Of a DNA stretch of 64,000 nt, positions 1-10,552 are shown piece after piece. Position numbers and translations under genes: made by a program. Numbering within the stretch: position 1 is the first letter of the stretch; each line of letters starts with the position of its first letter. This DNA comes from Sphingomonas sp. Leaf22 (GTDB taxonomy: Bacteria > Pseudomonadota > Alphaproteobacteria > Sphingomonadales > Sphingomonadaceae), in the NCBI RefSeq assembly GCF_001421715.1, contig NZ_LMKP01000010.1, forward strand, positions 1 through 64,000, read 5' to 3'. A model generated the notes under the pieces. That model saw only the letters and a program-made list of their open reading frames with translations. It was not told the DNA's origin and did not search any database.

Positions 1-125
1 CCTCGTTCCGCGACATGCTGGCCCGCTTCAACCGCCGAACCAAACGCGCTTCCAAGACCCAACAAATGCTCGAGATCACCCTCGACATCTTCCTCGCCAG
101 AAAACGTCTACAGAGTCCGAAGTGA
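1..125 (+). pseudogene. C-terminal fragment of a possible IS1-like transposase, cut by the window edge
   Basis: An open frame enters from the left edge (codons from position 3) and ends with TGA at 123-125, giving about 40 residues rich in basic amino acids. The pattern RRTKRASKTQQML followed by LDIFLARKRL resembles the C-terminus of IS1-family DDE transposases, where an RKT/FSKS.E motif precedes the end of the protein. The match rests on a short tail only, so the family is uncertain. Whether the element is intact cannot be judged because everything upstream lies outside the window. A palindromic repeat starts three bases after the stop. No terminal inverted repeat or target duplication could be identified. 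Confidence 0.35.
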
Positions 126-127
126 AC

Positions 128-151
128 ACTCCCGCCTGCGCGGGGGCACGG
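128..151. repeat. Palindromic REP-like repeat, family A (single copy)
   Basis: The palindrome CCCGCCTGCGCGGGG is followed by CACGG. The same core occurs as inverted pairs near 12.65-12.73 kb and 52.10-52.18 kb. This single copy lies directly behind the possible transposase fragment and is followed by a short T run (155-160), so it could also terminate transcription coming from the left. Confidence 0.7.
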
Positions 152-277
152 CGATTTTTTAGCCAAGTTTGCGACGTTCGCACAGGTCCCGGTTGCTTCG
201 GGGTATCGCGCCGTCCGTTCGAACCGTGGCAAACGATCCGCGTGCGAGTGTGACTTTCGTGACCTTTGCCGCCGTGG

Positions 278-1390
278 TCAGGCGTCGGGCCGTGCCGGTG
301 CGCCGTGGTCGGCGACCATCCGCTCGCCGTCGATGACGATCGGGCTGGCAAGGCCGGGCAGGCCTTCGGGCCGGATCGCCATCCCGCGCGCCACCACCTG
401 CGGGTCGGCGAACACGTCGTTCAGCGCGTTGATCGGGCCGGCGGGAATGCCGGCGGCCTCCAGCGCCTCGTACAGATCGGCCTTCGCCCAATTCGCCACC
501 GCCGTCTGGATCGCCGGCACCAGATCGCGGCGATGGACCACCCGCGCCGGGTTGGTCGCAAAGCGCGGGTCGTGGTGCAGGTCGAGCCCCAGCACGCCGC
601 ACAGCCGCGCGAATTGCCGGTCGTTGCCGACCGCGACGATCAGGGCACCGTCGGCGGTCTCGAACGCCTGATACGGGGAGAGGTTCGCATGGCCATTGCC
701 CATGCGCGTCGGCACGATGCCGCTCGCCATCCAGTTCAGCGCCTGATTGCCGAGCACCGCGACCTGCGTGTCGAGCAGCGCCATGTCGATATGCGCGCCT
801 TCACCGGTCAGGTCGCGACGGCGCAACGCGGCAAGGATCGCGACCCCCGCATAGGTGCCGGTAAAGATGTCGGCATAGGCGACGCCCGCCTTTTGCGGCG
901 GCCCGTCCGGCTCGCCGGTCAGCGACATCGCCCCGCCCATCGCCTGGATGATGAAGTCGTATCCGGCGCGATGGGCATAGGGGCCGTCCTGCCCGAAGCC
1001 AGTGATCGAACAGGTGATCAGCCCCGGCCGCACCGCCGACAGCGCGGCGTGGTCGAGACCATATCGGGCGAGGCCGCCGACCTTGTAATTCTCGATGACG
1101 ATATCCGCCTCGCCGACCAGCGCGCGGACCTCGGCCTGTCCTTCCGGCGTCGAGATATCGATCGCCACCGACCGCTTGCCGCGATTGGCGGCGTGGAAAT
1201 AGGCGGCGTCACGCGCCGAGCCGTCGGGCGCGGTGACGAAGGGTGGGCCCCAATGGCGGGTGTCGTCGCCTGCCCCCGGGCGCTCGACCTTCACCACCTC
1301 CGCGCCCAGATCGGCGAGCAACTGCCCGCACCATGGCCCGGCGAGGATACGCGCCAGTTCGACCACGCGAACCCCGGCCAGCGGCTTCAC
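278..1390 (-). CDS. CaiB/BaiF family CoA-transferase, probably succinyl-CoA:glutarate CoA-transferase
   Basis: 370 residues, the usual length for family III CoA-transferases. The N-terminus (GVRVVELARILAGPWCGQLL, ADLGAEVVKVE) is the CaiB/BaiF nucleotide-fold signature, and D174 in AYADIFTG fits the catalytic aspartate of the family. These enzymes move CoA between acyl-CoAs through an enzyme-bound anhydride. The gene follows gcdH and a GNAT gene with an ATGA overlap at 1387-1390. Members next to glutaryl-CoA dehydrogenase usually activate glutarate with succinyl-CoA (GcdG/SUGCT type), so that substrate is inferred from context. No terminator is obvious after the stop. Family is certain, substrate is moderately supported. 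Confidence 0.88.
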   Translation of the reverse strand: MKPLAGVRVVELARILAGPWCGQLLADLGAEVVKVERPGAGDDTRHWGPPFVTAPDGSARDAAYFHAANRGKRSVAIDISTPEGQAEVRALVGEADIVIENYKVGGLARYGLDHAALSAVRPGLITCSITGFGQDGPYAHRAGYDFIIQAMGGAMSLTGEPDGPPQKAGVAYADIFTGTYAGVAILAALRRRDLTGEGAHIDMALLDTQVAVLGNQALNWMASGIVPTRMGNGHANLSPYQAFETADGALIVAVGNDRQFARLCGVLGLDLHHDPRFATNPARVVHRRDLVPAIQTAVANWAKADLYEALEAAGIPAGPINALNDVFADPQVVARGMAIRPEGLPGLASPIVIDGERMVADHGAPARPDA

Positions 1391-1898
1391 GCGCGGCGCA
1401 GTTCGTAGATCACGTGCGGTACCATCCGCCCGCCGCGCAGCACGTCGACGGTGCCGGGCCGCAACGTCGCGCCCAGTGCCGCCACCGCGGTCCGCGACCG
1501 GCCATTCTCCTGACCGATATGGAAGGTGATCGCCGCGACATGGGGCGCGATATGGTCGATCATCATCCGCTTGGTCTCGCGGTTATAGCCGCGCCGCCAC
1601 CGGTCGCGCGCAAAGAAGGTCCAGCCGATCTCGATCTCGTCGGCATGGCCGTCATAGGGACCATAGCGGCTCGACCCGATCACGCTGCCGTCGCCGGCAT
1701 CGCGGATCGTCAGCATCCCGCCCCCCGCCAGCCCTTCTTCGAAGAACGCGCGGAACACCGGCTCCTGCCAGCGGTCGTGCGCCGGATGCTGGTCCCAGAT
1801 CGCCGGGTCCGACGCGACCGCGAAGAGCGCGGCATAGTCCTCCGGCACCGTCGGCGCGATCCGGACCAGCGCCCCCTGCAACACCGGCTGCCGGTTCA

Positions 1899-1899
<1 letters not shown>
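1387..1899 (-). CDS. GNAT family N-acetyltransferase (RimJ/RimL-like)
   Basis: 170 residues with the layout of the RimJ/RimL branch of GNAT acetyltransferases: an N-terminal LVRIAPTVPEDYAALF segment, a central WTFFARDRWRRGYNRETKRMM stretch where the acetyl-CoA pyrophosphate loop is expected, and a C-terminal LGATLRPG segment. The canonical Q/RxxGxG loop is replaced by RWRRGYN, common in this branch. The start codon overlaps the gcdH stop by one base (TGATG) and its stop overlaps the CoA-transferase start (ATGA), so translation of the three genes looks coupled. The acceptor is unknown, and a role in glutarate metabolism is only suggested by position. Confidence 0.82.
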
Positions 1900-3083
<1,184 letters not shown>

Positions 3084-3094
3084 GATAAATGTCC

Positions 3095-4012
3095 TTACAG
3101 CGTCGGGTCGACCGGATCGGCGGCGACCGGGGATTCGGATGGCGGCGGTGCGGCGGGCACCGGTGCGGGTTGGGTAACGGGGGCGGGCCGCGGCATGGTC
3201 AGTGCGACCGATTCGAGGTCGATCAACGCCTTGCGCGCCGCGACGAAGCGTTCGGCGGCGGCGGTCCAGCGCCGCGCGCTGGCAGCACCGGGCATCCGCT
3301 CGATCTCGGCGATTGCCTGTTCGACCTGACCGGTGTCGAGCCGCCGTCGCGCCCGATCGAGCCGGTCGATCGGGCGGCTGCTGGGCGTCGCGCCCTGCCG
3401 CAGGACGATCAGCTGGCCGAATTCGCGACGCAGCCCGTTCCAGAAACCTTCGCCGGTCGGGCCGGCGATCAGCGGTGTCGCCACCGCGTCCAGTGCCGTG
3501 CGCAGGTCGTCGAGCGTGACCGGTGCCTGTGCGGCGGCGATCAGCGTGCGGACCGCATCGGGACGGCTGTCGCCGAACCGCTCGCGCAACTGCCCTTCCA
3601 GATAATCGAGCGGCCGACCGCGATCGAGCGCGCGGCGGGTGGCGACGACCACCATCATGTCCTCGGCCCGCGTCGCATAGCCGGCGGCGTTGCGCGCGCT
3701 GTTGTCGAGGCCGACGATCCGCGTCTCCAGATCGGCGATCCGCGCCGCCAGTGCCGCCTCGCGCGCCGACAGGATCGGCAGCGCGACCGCCGCGACCGGC
3801 TGCGGTGCGGGGGTCGGGATGGGTTGCGCGACCGGCGCGGCGGCCTGCGTCGACCCGCCCCAGCCGAGCCGGGGTGCGACATAGCGCAGCACCGCCAGCG
3901 TCGCGCCGATGCCGATCAGAAAGGCGAGCACGGCGACAAGGAGCCATCCGCGGCTTCGTCGCTGCCGGTACGGGCCGCTGGTCGTCGCAAAGGACGCATC
4001 TTCGCTCATCAT
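3095..4012 (-). CDS. Mitofilin-like inner membrane protein of the hem locus
   Basis: About 305 residues. After a short basic N-terminus (QRRSRGW) there is one transmembrane helix at roughly residues 24-45, followed by a Pro/Ala/Gln-rich linker and a long helical periplasmic domain. This layout and the position directly after hemD match the COG4223/mitofilin-related proteins found in alphaproteobacterial hem clusters; mitofilin relatives shape inner membranes in mitochondria and alphaproteobacteria. Two adjacent ATG codons at 4012 and 4009 could both start it. It lies 30 bases after hemD and 11 bases before gcdH. Identification is by layout and context, since sequence conservation in this family is low. 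Confidence 0.7.
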   Translation of the reverse strand: MMSEDASFATTSGPYRQRRSRGWLLVAVLAFLIGIGATLAVLRYVAPRLGWGGSTQAAAPVAQPIPTPAPQPVAAVALPILSAREAALAARIADLETRIVGLDNSARNAAGYATRAEDMMVVVATRRALDRGRPLDYLEGQLRERFGDSRPDAVRTLIAAAQAPVTLDDLRTALDAVATPLIAGPTGEGFWNGLRREFGQLIVLRQGATPSSRPIDRLDRARRRLDTGQVEQAIAEIERMPGAASARRWTAAAERFVAARKALIDLESVALTMPRPAPVTQPAPVPAAPPPSESPVAADPVDPTL

Positions 4013-4042
4013 GCTGCCTTATCCCCGCGCCCGTCCGCCGGG

Positions 4043-4714
4043 TCAATCGCGCGCGAGCGTGTCGGCCAGCGCGATGGCGACGGCGATCACACTCGCGTCG
4101 TCGGGCCGCGCCGCCACCGTCACCGCCCGCCAGCCGCTGCCGAGGCCCGCGACGGCGGCAGCGGAAATCGTTGCGACGGCGATGCGGCTGCGATCGGGGA
4201 CGATCTCGGCCAGCCGCCGCGCCGCGCGGGGCGAATGGATCAGCGCGACCGATCCGGTCAGGGGGGCGGGGTCGACCGGGTCGACGGCCTCGCTGGCATA
4301 GACCGCTTCGATCGCGGTGACCGCCGGATGCGCCGTCACCGCCCGGTCGCGGGCGGTCAGCAGCAATGCCGCGCGTACGCCATCGGCCAGTGCGGCGTCG
4401 AGCAACGCCCGACCATCGCTGCCGCCGGTCGCGACGACGTGCAGTCCCGCCGCGCCTGCCGCCGCGGCCGTTGCCGCGCCAACCGCATGGACCGGCAGCG
4501 CGGCATAGCGCGACAGCGCCGGTCCGGCATGGCGCACCGCATTGGCGCTGGTCAGCACCAGCGCGTCGTGCGCGTCCGGATCGGGGCCGTCCCATGCCAG
4601 CGGAAGAACCACGAACAGCGGCAGGCGGATCGCGCATCTGCCCAGCGCCTCGATGGCGGCGGCGGTCGCGGCATTGCCCGGTTCGGGGCGCAACACCGCG
4701 ATCGGCACGGTCAT
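4043..4714 (-). CDS. hemD: Uroporphyrinogen-III synthase
   Basis: 223 residues. HemD cyclises hydroxymethylbilane with inversion of ring D to make uroporphyrinogen III, the branch point to haem, sirohaem and cobalamin. The protein starts [20 protein letters not shown] and contains the [13 protein letters not shown] segment typical of the first domain and [11 protein letters not shown] in the middle. The family is poorly conserved, so the assignment leans on the ATGA overlap with hemC at 4711-4714, a standard hemCD arrangement. The ATG at 4714 is fixed by that overlap; the frame is open further upstream only through antisense coding of hemC. Confidence 0.9.
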   Translation of the reverse strand: MTVPIAVLRPEPGNAATAAAIEALGRCAIRLPLFVVLPLAWDGPDPDAHDALVLTSANAVRHAGPALSRYAALPVHAVGAATAAAAGAAGLHVVATGGSDGRALLDAALADGVRAALLLTARDRAVTAHPAVTAIEAVYASEAVDPVDPAPLTGSVALIHSPRAARRLAEIVPDRSRIAVATISAAAVAGLGSGWRAVTVAARPDDASVIAVAIALADTLARD

Positions 4715-5622
4715 TGCGCGAACAGCTTGGCGATATTCTCGGGCGCGACGGCGAGCAGTCGTTCGGCCAGCCCGCGCGGCAGGTCGATATCGTCGATCGC
4801 GCCGCTGACGCTGTCCCGTACCTGCGCGCTGCCGTCCTGAGCCAGCAATTGCCCGGTCAGCGTCAGCACATCGCCCGCGATCGTCGCCAGCGCCGCCACC
4901 GGCGAATGGCAATCGGCCCCCAGCGCCGCGAGGAAGCCGCGCTCGGCCCGCACCGCCTGATGCGTCGGCGCATGGTCGATGGCGCGGACGAAGGCGAGGG
5001 TGCGGTCGTCCTGGGCGCGCACTTCGATGCCGACCGCGCCCTGTGACGGGGCGGGCAGCATGTCGTCGATCGCGATCGCCGTCCCGACATCGGGCCGCCC
5101 CAGCCGGGCGAGGCCGGCGGCGGCAAGCAGGGTCGCGTCGACCTCGCCCGCCGCCAGCTTGCCGAGCCGGGTGTCGACATTGCCGCGGAACAGCACGATC
5201 CTGGCGTCGGGGCGGTGGTGCAGCACCTGCGCCGCGCGCCGCGGGCTGCTGGTCCCGACGACGCCGCCCTCGCGCAATTCTGCCAGCGACGCGATCCCGA
5301 CCAGCCGGTCGCGGACGTCGGCGCGCGGCAGCATCGCGGCGATGCGGATTTCGGTCGGGCGGATCGTCTCGACATCCTTCATCGAATGGACCGCCGCATC
5401 GATCTCGCCGCAGCACAAAGCGCGGTCGAGTTCCTTGGTCCACAGCGCCTTGCCGCCGATCTCGGCCAGCGCACGGTCCTGCACCCGGTCGCCGGTCGTC
5501 TTGATCGTCACGATCTCGATTTCCGCCGGATCGATCCGATGCGCCATCGCCAGCGCATCGCGCGTGGCATGCGCCTGTACCAGCGCCAGCGGCGATCCGC
5601 GCGTGCCTAGTTTGAACGTCAT
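4711..5622 (-). CDS. hemC: Porphobilinogen deaminase (hydroxymethylbilane synthase)
   Basis: 303 residues, standard HemC length. It polymerises four porphobilinogens to hydroxymethylbilane in the cytoplasm. The N-terminus ([14 protein letters not shown]) carries the substrate-binding TRGSxLAL motif, FRGNVDTRL is present near residue 150, and C238 in GADCHSPVA is the attachment site of the dipyrromethane cofactor. It is the first gene of hemC-hemD-mitofilin. The upstream gap to the divergent tsaD holds a long imperfect inverted repeat that separates the two transcription units. Confidence 0.97.
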   Translation of the reverse strand: MTFKLGTRGSPLALVQAHATRDALAMAHRIDPAEIEIVTIKTTGDRVQDRALAEIGGKALWTKELDRALCCGEIDAAVHSMKDVETIRPTEIRIAAMLPRADVRDRLVGIASLAELREGGVVGTSSPRRAAQVLHHRPDARIVLFRGNVDTRLGKLAAGEVDATLLAAAGLARLGRPDVGTAIAIDDMLPAPSQGAVGIEVRAQDDRTLAFVRAIDHAPTHQAVRAERGFLAALGADCHSPVAALATIAGDVLTLTGQLLAQDGSAQVRDSVSGAIDDIDLPRGLAERLLAVAPENIAKLFAQ

Positions 5623-5922
5623 GGCTGCTCGCTATCCGCCGCTTTCGACCGGGGCAAGAAGGTTGGTTCACGCGGGGCCACGAAGGCGCGAGGAAGAAGA
5701 TTGTTTTCGCGCAGAGGCGCAGAGGCGCAGAGGGAGTGTGTTCGGGGTAAATGGCTCGCGATCGGGAGACGCCTGGCTGAAAGCCGCTGCCGCGGCGACA
5801 GGCGCACACACTCTCTGCGCCCTCTGCGCCTCTGCGCGATCAAAACCCTTTCTAGTTCTTCTCCGCGTCTCCGCGTGAACCAATCTTCCTACCACCCCCC
5901 AATCCGCGCTAAGGCCGACCGG
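5623..5922. other. 300-bp intergenic region between hemC and tsaD holding a repeat pair
   Basis: The gap between the divergent hemC and tsaD is almost entirely filled by two facing copies of a G/A-rich repeat (5661-5740 and 5807-5889) with about 65 bases between them. The promoters of both genes must lie within or beside these repeats; no convincing -35/-10 pair could be assigned. An open frame runs through the region in phase with tsaD, but it has repeat composition and no start with a Shine-Dalgarno sequence. Confidence 0.7.
5661..5889. repeat. Long imperfect inverted repeat, family E (CGCAGAGGCGCAGAGG type)
   Basis: The left arm (about 5661-5740) contains GGTTCACGCGGGG, GGAAGAAGATTGTTTTCGCG and three direct GCAGAGGC units. 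The right arm (about 5807-5889) contains the complement in reverse order: CTCTGCGCC units, TCAAAACCC, TTCTTCTCCGCG and CGCGTGAACC. The two arms can fold into a large cruciform or hairpin. The repeat fits no coding sequence and looks like a dispersed sphingomonad intergenic element. Confidence 0.7.
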
Positions 5923-6963
5923 ATGTCCACCCCCCTGATCCTCGGTATCGAATCCAGTTGCGACGAAACCGCCGTGGCGCTCGTCCGTGGCGACCGCACG
6001 ATCCTGTCGCACCGCCTTGCCGGACAGGAAGCGGCGCATGCCCCTTATGGCGGCGTCGTTCCCGAAATTGCCGCCCGCGCGCATGTCGAGATTCTGCCGT
6101 CGCTGGTCGAGGGTGCACTGGCCGATGCCGGCGTGGCGCTGGCCGATGTCGATGCGATTGCCGCAACCGCCGGGCCGGGGCTGATCGGCGGGGTGATGGT
6201 CGGGCTGGTGATGGCCAAGGCGCTGGCGCTGGCGGCGGGCAAGCCGCTGGTCGCGGTCAACCATCTGGAGGGGCATGCGCTGTCGCCCCGACTGACGGAT
6301 CCCGATCTCGCCTACCCCTATCTGTTGCTGCTGGTATCGGGCGGGCACTGCCAATTGCTGCGCGTCGACGGGGTCGGCAGCTATCGCCGGCTCGGCACGA
6401 CCATCGACGACGCGGCGGGGGAAGCGTTCGACAAGACTGCCAAGGTGCTGGGACTAGGCTATCCCGGTGGCCCGCGCGTCGAGGCGGCGGCGCTGGACGG
6501 AGATGCGCGGGCGGTGCCGCTGCCGCGCCCGCTGCTCGGTACGCCCGATCCGCATTTCTCCTTTGCCGGACTCAAGAGCGCGGTACTGCGTGCGCATGAC
6601 GCCGGCAGCTATTCGGTGGCGGATATCGCGGCGTCGTTTCAGCAGGCGGTGGTCGATTGCCTGCTCGACCGGACGCGGCTGGCGCTGACGCTGGCGGGGC
6701 CGGTCGGTGCGCTGGTCGTGGCCGGCGGGGTCGCAGCCAATCGCGCGGTGCGCGGCGCGCTGGAGGGGCTGGCCGGAACCAACGGTCTGCGCTTCGTCGC
6801 GCCGCCGCTGTGGCTGTGTACCGACAATGCGGCGATGATCGCATGGGCCGGGGCGGAGCGGTTCATAGCGGGCCATAGCGATCCGCTCGACGTGGCGGCG
6901 CGCCCGCGCTGGCCGCTCGATCCGTCGGCGGAAAAAGTACGCGGGGCAGGAGTGAAGGCATGA
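5923..6963 (+). CDS. tsaD: tRNA N6-adenosine threonylcarbamoyltransferase
   Basis: 346 residues. TsaD transfers the threonylcarbamoyl group to A37 of ANN-decoding tRNAs, acting with TsaB and TsaE. The N-terminus [17 protein letters not shown] is diagnostic, the metal-binding histidines are H114 and H118 in HLEGHALSP, and [12 protein letters not shown] and [10 protein letters not shown] are ASKHA-fold motifs. The ATG at 5923 gives the family start; the frame is open upstream through repeat DNA. The stop overlaps the gpsA start (ATGA at 6960-6963), so the two genes form one operon. Confidence 0.97.
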   Translation: MSTPLILGIESSCDETAVALVRGDRTILSHRLAGQEAAHAPYGGVVPEIAARAHVEILPSLVEGALADAGVALADVDAIAATAGPGLIGGVMVGLVMAKALALAAGKPLVAVNHLEGHALSPRLTDPDLAYPYLLLLVSGGHCQLLRVDGVGSYRRLGTTIDDAAGEAFDKTAKVLGLGYPGGPRVEAAALDGDARAVPLPRPLLGTPDPHFSFAGLKSAVLRAHDAGSYSVADIAASFQQAVVDCLLDRTRLALTLAGPVGALVVAGGVAANRAVRGALEGLAGTNGLRFVAPPLWLCTDNAAMIAWAGAERFIAGHSDPLDVAARPRWPLDPSAEKVRGAGVKA

Positions 6964-7934
6964 AGATCGGGGTCATCGGCGGCGGGGCATGGGGCACCGC
7001 GCTGGCACAGGTCGCCGCGCGCGGGGGCGAGGTGACGCTGTGGGTACGCGAGACTGCCGTCGCCGATGCGATCAACGATGCCCGTGAAAATCCGGTGTTC
7101 CTGCCCGGCGTGAAGCTGTCACCGGCCATTCGGGCGACGACCGACAGCGCCGATCTCGACTCGGCCGACGCGCTGCTGGTGGTGACCCCCGCCCAGCATG
7201 TCCGCGCCGTGCTGTCGACGATCGACGTCGGCGACCGTGCGCTGGTGCTGTGTGCCAAGGGGATCGAGGCAGGCAGCCGGATGCTGGTCGGCGAGGTCGC
7301 GCGTGCCGTCCATCCGCAGGCGCCGGTGGCGGTGCTGTCCGGCCCGACCTTCGCGCACGAGGTCGCGGCGGGCAAGCCGACCGCCGTCACCCTCGCCTGT
7401 GCCGATGCCGCGCTGCGCGACCGGCTGGCCGAGCGGTTGGCGGCACCGGGTTTCCGCCCTTATGCCAGCGACGACGTGATCGGGGCGGAGATTGGCGGGG
7501 CGGTCAAGAACGTGCTGGCCATCGCCTGTGGCGTGGTCGAGGGGGCCGGGCTGGGCCAGAATGCCCGTGCGTCGGTGATCGCGCGGGGCTTTGCCGAAAT
7601 GACCCGTTTCGGTCTGGCGCGCGGGGCGCGCGCCGAGACGCTGGCCGGGCTGTCGGGACTGGGCGATCTGGTGCTGACCTGTTCGTCGACCGCGTCGCGC
7701 AACTATTCGCTGGGCGTCGGACTGGGGCAGGGGCGCGCCGCTGCCGACCTGCTAGCGGACCGTCGGACCGTCGCGGAGGGCGCGTTCACCGCGCCGGTGC
7801 TGTGCGAGGCGGCAGCTGACGCCGGCGTCGACATGCCGGTAACAGCGGCGGTCGGCGCGCTGCTGACCGGCATGCCGGTGGGGCAGGTGATCGATACACT
7901 GCTCAGCCGTCCGCTACGCCGCGAGGGTATGTAG
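6960..7934 (+). CDS. gpsA: NAD(P)H-dependent glycerol-3-phosphate dehydrogenase
   Basis: 324 residues. GpsA reduces dihydroxyacetone phosphate to sn-glycerol-3-phosphate for phospholipid synthesis. The N-terminal [13 protein letters not shown] is the Rossmann nucleotide-binding loop, [18 protein letters not shown] is the family signature, and the lysine in [15 protein letters not shown] fits the catalytic lysine. It is translationally coupled to tsaD through a four-base overlap. Its TAG stop lies three bases from the stop of the convergent DUF72 gene, leaving no room for a separate terminator. Confidence 0.97.
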   Translation: MKIGVIGGGAWGTALAQVAARGGEVTLWVRETAVADAINDARENPVFLPGVKLSPAIRATTDSADLDSADALLVVTPAQHVRAVLSTIDVGDRALVLCAKGIEAGSRMLVGEVARAVHPQAPVAVLSGPTFAHEVAAGKPTAVTLACADAALRDRLAERLAAPGFRPYASDDVIGAEIGGAVKNVLAIACGVVEGAGLGQNARASVIARGFAEMTRFGLARGARAETLAGLSGLGDLVLTCSSTASRNYSLGVGLGQGRAAADLLADRRTVAEGAFTAPVLCEAAADAGVDMPVTAAVGALLTGMPVGQVIDTLLSRPLRREGM

Positions 7935-7937
7935 CGG

Positions 7938-8735
7938 CTATTGGACGCGGTCGATCAGTGCCTGTGCGCCGGCCGGGGCCCTGATTTTTGCGCCGTTGAT
8001 GAAGAAGATGAAGCTTTCCCGAGGCTTTCTCGGCGGTTGGACCGGGTCGGCATAGGGCAGACCGTCCGGCGCACCACCCGCCGCCCACGTCCGTGCCGCC
8101 TCTGCCCATCGATCGAGCGCGGCGTCGTCATAGCCGGTGGCCACGTCCTCGACCGCGTTTTCCAGCCGGGCATAGACGAAATCGCCGGTGACGTCGGCGA
8201 TGGCGGGATAGTCGGCCGAGTCGGCATGGACGATCGCGACGCCCGCTTTGCGGGCCATCGCCACGAATTCGGGAACATGGAAGCTGTCGTGGCGGACCTG
8301 TATGGCATGGCGGAGCTTCACGCCTGCCTCGGTTGCGGGCAGCATTGCGAGGAAGGCAGCAAAGTCGTCGGCGTCGAATTTCTTGGTCGCCATGAACTGC
8401 CACAGGATCGGGCCGAGCTTGTCGCCGAGTTCGGTGATGCCGGAGCCGACGAATTTCGCGATCGATTCCCCGGCCTCCGCCAGTATCTCGCGATTGGTGC
8501 AGAAGCGCGAGGCCTTTACCGCGAAGACGAAATCGTCGGGTGCGGTCGCGGCCCAGTTGGCGAAGCTCGCCGGCTTCTGGGTGCCGTGATAGGTCGCGTT
8601 GATCTCGATCGCGGTCAGTGCGTGCGACGCGAACTCCAGCTCCCGCTTCTGCGGCAGCTTTTCAGGGTAGAAGCTGCCGCGCCACGGCGGGAAGGTCCAG
8701 CCACCGATGCCGATGCGAATGGGAGCGTGGGTCAT
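7938..8735 (-). CDS. DUF72 domain-containing protein
   Basis: 265 residues from the ATG at 8735. The N-terminus IRIGIGGWTFPPWRGSFYP and the following KRELEFASHALTAIEIN and TYHGTQKPASFANWA segments are hallmarks of DUF72 (YecE family), a TIM-barrel-like fold of unknown biochemical role. The frame extends 12 codons further upstream without homology, so the shorter start is preferred. It is the last gene of the minus-strand group that begins with metX, 40 bases behind the lipoprotein gene. No function is inferred. Confidence 0.9.
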   Translation of the reverse strand: MTHAPIRIGIGGWTFPPWRGSFYPEKLPQKRELEFASHALTAIEINATYHGTQKPASFANWAATAPDDFVFAVKASRFCTNREILAEAGESIAKFVGSGITELGDKLGPILWQFMATKKFDADDFAAFLAMLPATEAGVKLRHAIQVRHDSFHVPEFVAMARKAGVAIVHADSADYPAIADVTGDFVYARLENAVEDVATGYDDAALDRWAEAARTWAAGGAPDGLPYADPVQPPRKPRESFIFFINGAKIRAPAGAQALIDRVQ

Positions 8736-8775
8736 GGTGACGAAGGTGTCGCGTAGCGAGGGGGCTGGCAAGGGG

Positions 8776-9468
8776 TCAGTGGGCGGTAACGTCGCTGGAT
8801 GCCGTCAGAATTTGCGGGTCGACGGTCAGCACCGGGGGCTGTGCGGCGGTCCAGGTTGACAGGTCGGCGCGATAGCGGTCGTAGGCGCGGTAGAAATCGA
8901 CGAACGGCTGGTCGAGCGCCTCGATATCCGGGGCGGCGACGACATCCAGCCCGCCGGCGGGCAGTTCGGCCACCTGTGTCAACATCGGCAGCGCGCGTGC
9001 GCAAAAGGCATCGCGGACCGGCGGCTGCGCAAAGTAATTATAGACGCGGGTCATCGCGTCGTCGAACCGGTCCTGCCAGTCGCCGCCGCCGCGCCTGTAC
9101 TCCGCCTCCAGCGCCTTGAACGCGGCAGCGAAGCGGGTGGCATGTACTTTGAGCAACCGGTTATAGGCCGCGACCCCGGCCGGATCGCCGATATTGCACT
9201 GTAGCGCCGCGACGTTCAGCGCAGCGCGCAGGTGCCAGAGCGCGGCATCGGGCGAAAGGCCCCGGTTGAGCGTGGCATAGCCGCCATCGGGCGTCGTTGC
9301 CGGGATGACGAGGTTCGGCGCGGCCCCCTGCGGCGGTTTGGGTTTGGGCGCGGGCGGCGGGACCGGAATCGTCGGCGGGGTGACGGTCGCCACCTCCGGC
9401 GTCCTGCGGGCGCAGCCGGCAAGCAGGGCGATCCCGCAGGCGACGACCAGCAGCAGGCGGCTACGCAT
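8776..9468 (-). CDS. Lipoprotein of unknown function
   Basis: 230 residues from the ATG at 9468, preceded by a GGAAG ribosome-binding sequence. The N-terminus MRSRLLLVVACGIALLAGC is a lipoprotein signal with the lipobox LAGC and lipidated Cys about residue 19. A Pro/Lys-rich linker (PVPPPAPKPKPPQ) follows, then a helical domain with LWHLRAALNVAALQCNIGD and EAEYRRGGGDWQDRFDDAMTR. No family was recognised beyond similarity in layout to sphingomonad envelope lipoproteins. It follows metW by 29 bases on the same strand. Confidence 0.8.
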   Translation of the reverse strand: MRSRLLLVVACGIALLAGCARRTPEVATVTPPTIPVPPPAPKPKPPQGAAPNLVIPATTPDGGYATLNRGLSPDAALWHLRAALNVAALQCNIGDPAGVAAYNRLLKVHATRFAAAFKALEAEYRRGGGDWQDRFDDAMTRVYNYFAQPPVRDAFCARALPMLTQVAELPAGGLDVVAAPDIEALDQPFVDFYRAYDRYRADLSTWTAAQPPVLTVDPQILTASSDVTAH

Positions 9469-9497
9469 CTTCCTCACTCTCCTTCGTTCCCGCAGGC

Positions 9498-10121
9498 TCA
9501 GCGTTGCAGCAGGAACACCGCGTGTTCGGCACGGAAATTGGCCGCCGCCGCCGTGGTACGCTTGCCCCCCGACAGGAACCACGCATCGACGACGGTAATC
9601 CCCCGCTTTGCGACGAACGCCCGGAAATCGTCGATGGTGACGTGGTGGATGTTCGGCGTCTCATACCATTCGAGCGGTAACAGCGCCGTCACCGGCATCC
9701 GCCCGCCCCATAGCAGCGACGCGCGCACCCGCCAGTGCGCGAAGTTCGGGAAGGATACGAAGGCCTGCGCACCGATGCGCAACAGATGGTCGAGCACGAC
9801 ATGCGGCCGCATCGCCGTCTGCAACGTCTGGCTGAGGATCGCATAGTCGAAACTGGCGTCGGGATAGTCGACAAGGTCGCGATCGGCATCGCCCTGCATC
9901 ACCGACAGCCCGCGCGCCATCGCATCGGCGACATTGCCCGGATCGATTTCCAACCCGCGCGCATCGACGCCGCGTTCATCGCGCAGCGCGGCCATCAACT
10001 GCCCGTCGCCGCAACCGACATCGAGGATGCGTGAACCGGGCGTGATATTGGCCGCGATGATCGCAAGGTCGGGGCGCAGGGCCATCGGGGTCCGACGCGG
10101 TGATCCGGCGATCATGGTCAT
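9498..10121 (-). CDS. metW: Methionine biosynthesis protein MetW
   Basis: 207 residues. MetW is a methyltransferase-fold partner of MetX and is needed with it for homoserine acylation in many proteobacteria. The SAM-binding loop is visible as SRILDVGCGDGQLMAAL, and YAILSQTLQTAMRPHVVLDHLLRIG and SFPNFAHWRVR are MetW-typical. The ATG at 10121 is chosen because it has a GGAGG sequence seven to eight bases upstream and overlaps the previous stop (ATGA); an internal ATG at 10085 is closer to many homologues and is the alternative. A GNAT gene separates it from metX. Confidence 0.93.
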   Translation of the reverse strand: MTMIAGSPRRTPMALRPDLAIIAANITPGSRILDVGCGDGQLMAALRDERGVDARGLEIDPGNVADAMARGLSVMQGDADRDLVDYPDASFDYAILSQTLQTAMRPHVVLDHLLRIGAQAFVSFPNFAHWRVRASLLWGGRMPVTALLPLEWYETPNIHHVTIDDFRAFVAKRGITVVDAWFLSGGKRTTAAAANFRAEHAVFLLQR

Positions 10122-10552
10122 GGCATTGCCTCCAGCATCGCCGTCGCTTCCGCCGACAACCGTTCCATATAGCGATCGGGCCGCGAAAGGGGGTGGAAGC
10201 CGAGTTTCGCATACACGCCATGCGCGTCCGCCGTAACGAGGCCGATGCGGCGGATACCGGCCAGATCGGGATGATCGACGAACCAGCCGACCATCGCCCG
10301 CCCGATGCCCTGCCCACGCGCGCGGTCGTCGACGAACACATCGGCGATCCACGCGAAGGTCGCCCGGTCGGTGATCGCGCGGGCGAACCCGATCTGCACG
10401 CCGTCGCGATAGGCGCCGATCGGGTGCGACCCGGCGATGGCACGCTCGACCCGCTCGCGCTCGATGCCGGGCGACCAGTAGCTCGATGCCAGCCAGCCAT
10501 GGATGCGCGCGATATCGAGCCGGTCGCGATCGTCGGAAAGCGCGAAGGTCAT
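10118..10552 (-). CDS. GNAT family N-acetyltransferase inserted between metX and metW
   Basis: 144 residues with the GNAT core: [18 protein letters not shown] loop ([14 protein letters not shown], about 80-93) binding the acetyl-CoA pyrophosphate, followed by [20 protein letters not shown], the characteristic strand and helix near the C-terminus. It overlaps the metX stop (ATGA at 10549-10552) and the metW start (ATGA at 10118-10121), so all three are expected to be made together. The acceptor is unknown. The position suggests, but does not show, a link to methionine metabolism. Confidence 0.88.
   Translation of the reverse strand: MTFALSDDRDRLDIARIHGWLASSYWSPGIERERVERAIAGSHPIGAYRDGVQIGFARAITDRATFAWIADVFVDDRARGQGIGRAMVGWFVDHPDLAGIRRIGLVTADAHGVYAKLGFHPLSRPDRYMERLSAEATAMLEAMP

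Noticed and set aside
3084..4637. Upstream extension of the gcdH frame to 912 codons
   Set aside because: Homology to acyl-CoA dehydrogenases begins at the ATG at 3083; the rest shadows the mitofilin-like and hemD genes.
4715..5809. Upstream extension of the hemD frame through hemC
   Set aside because: The extension is out of frame with hemC, is Arg-rich without homology, and the ATGA overlap fixes the hemD start.
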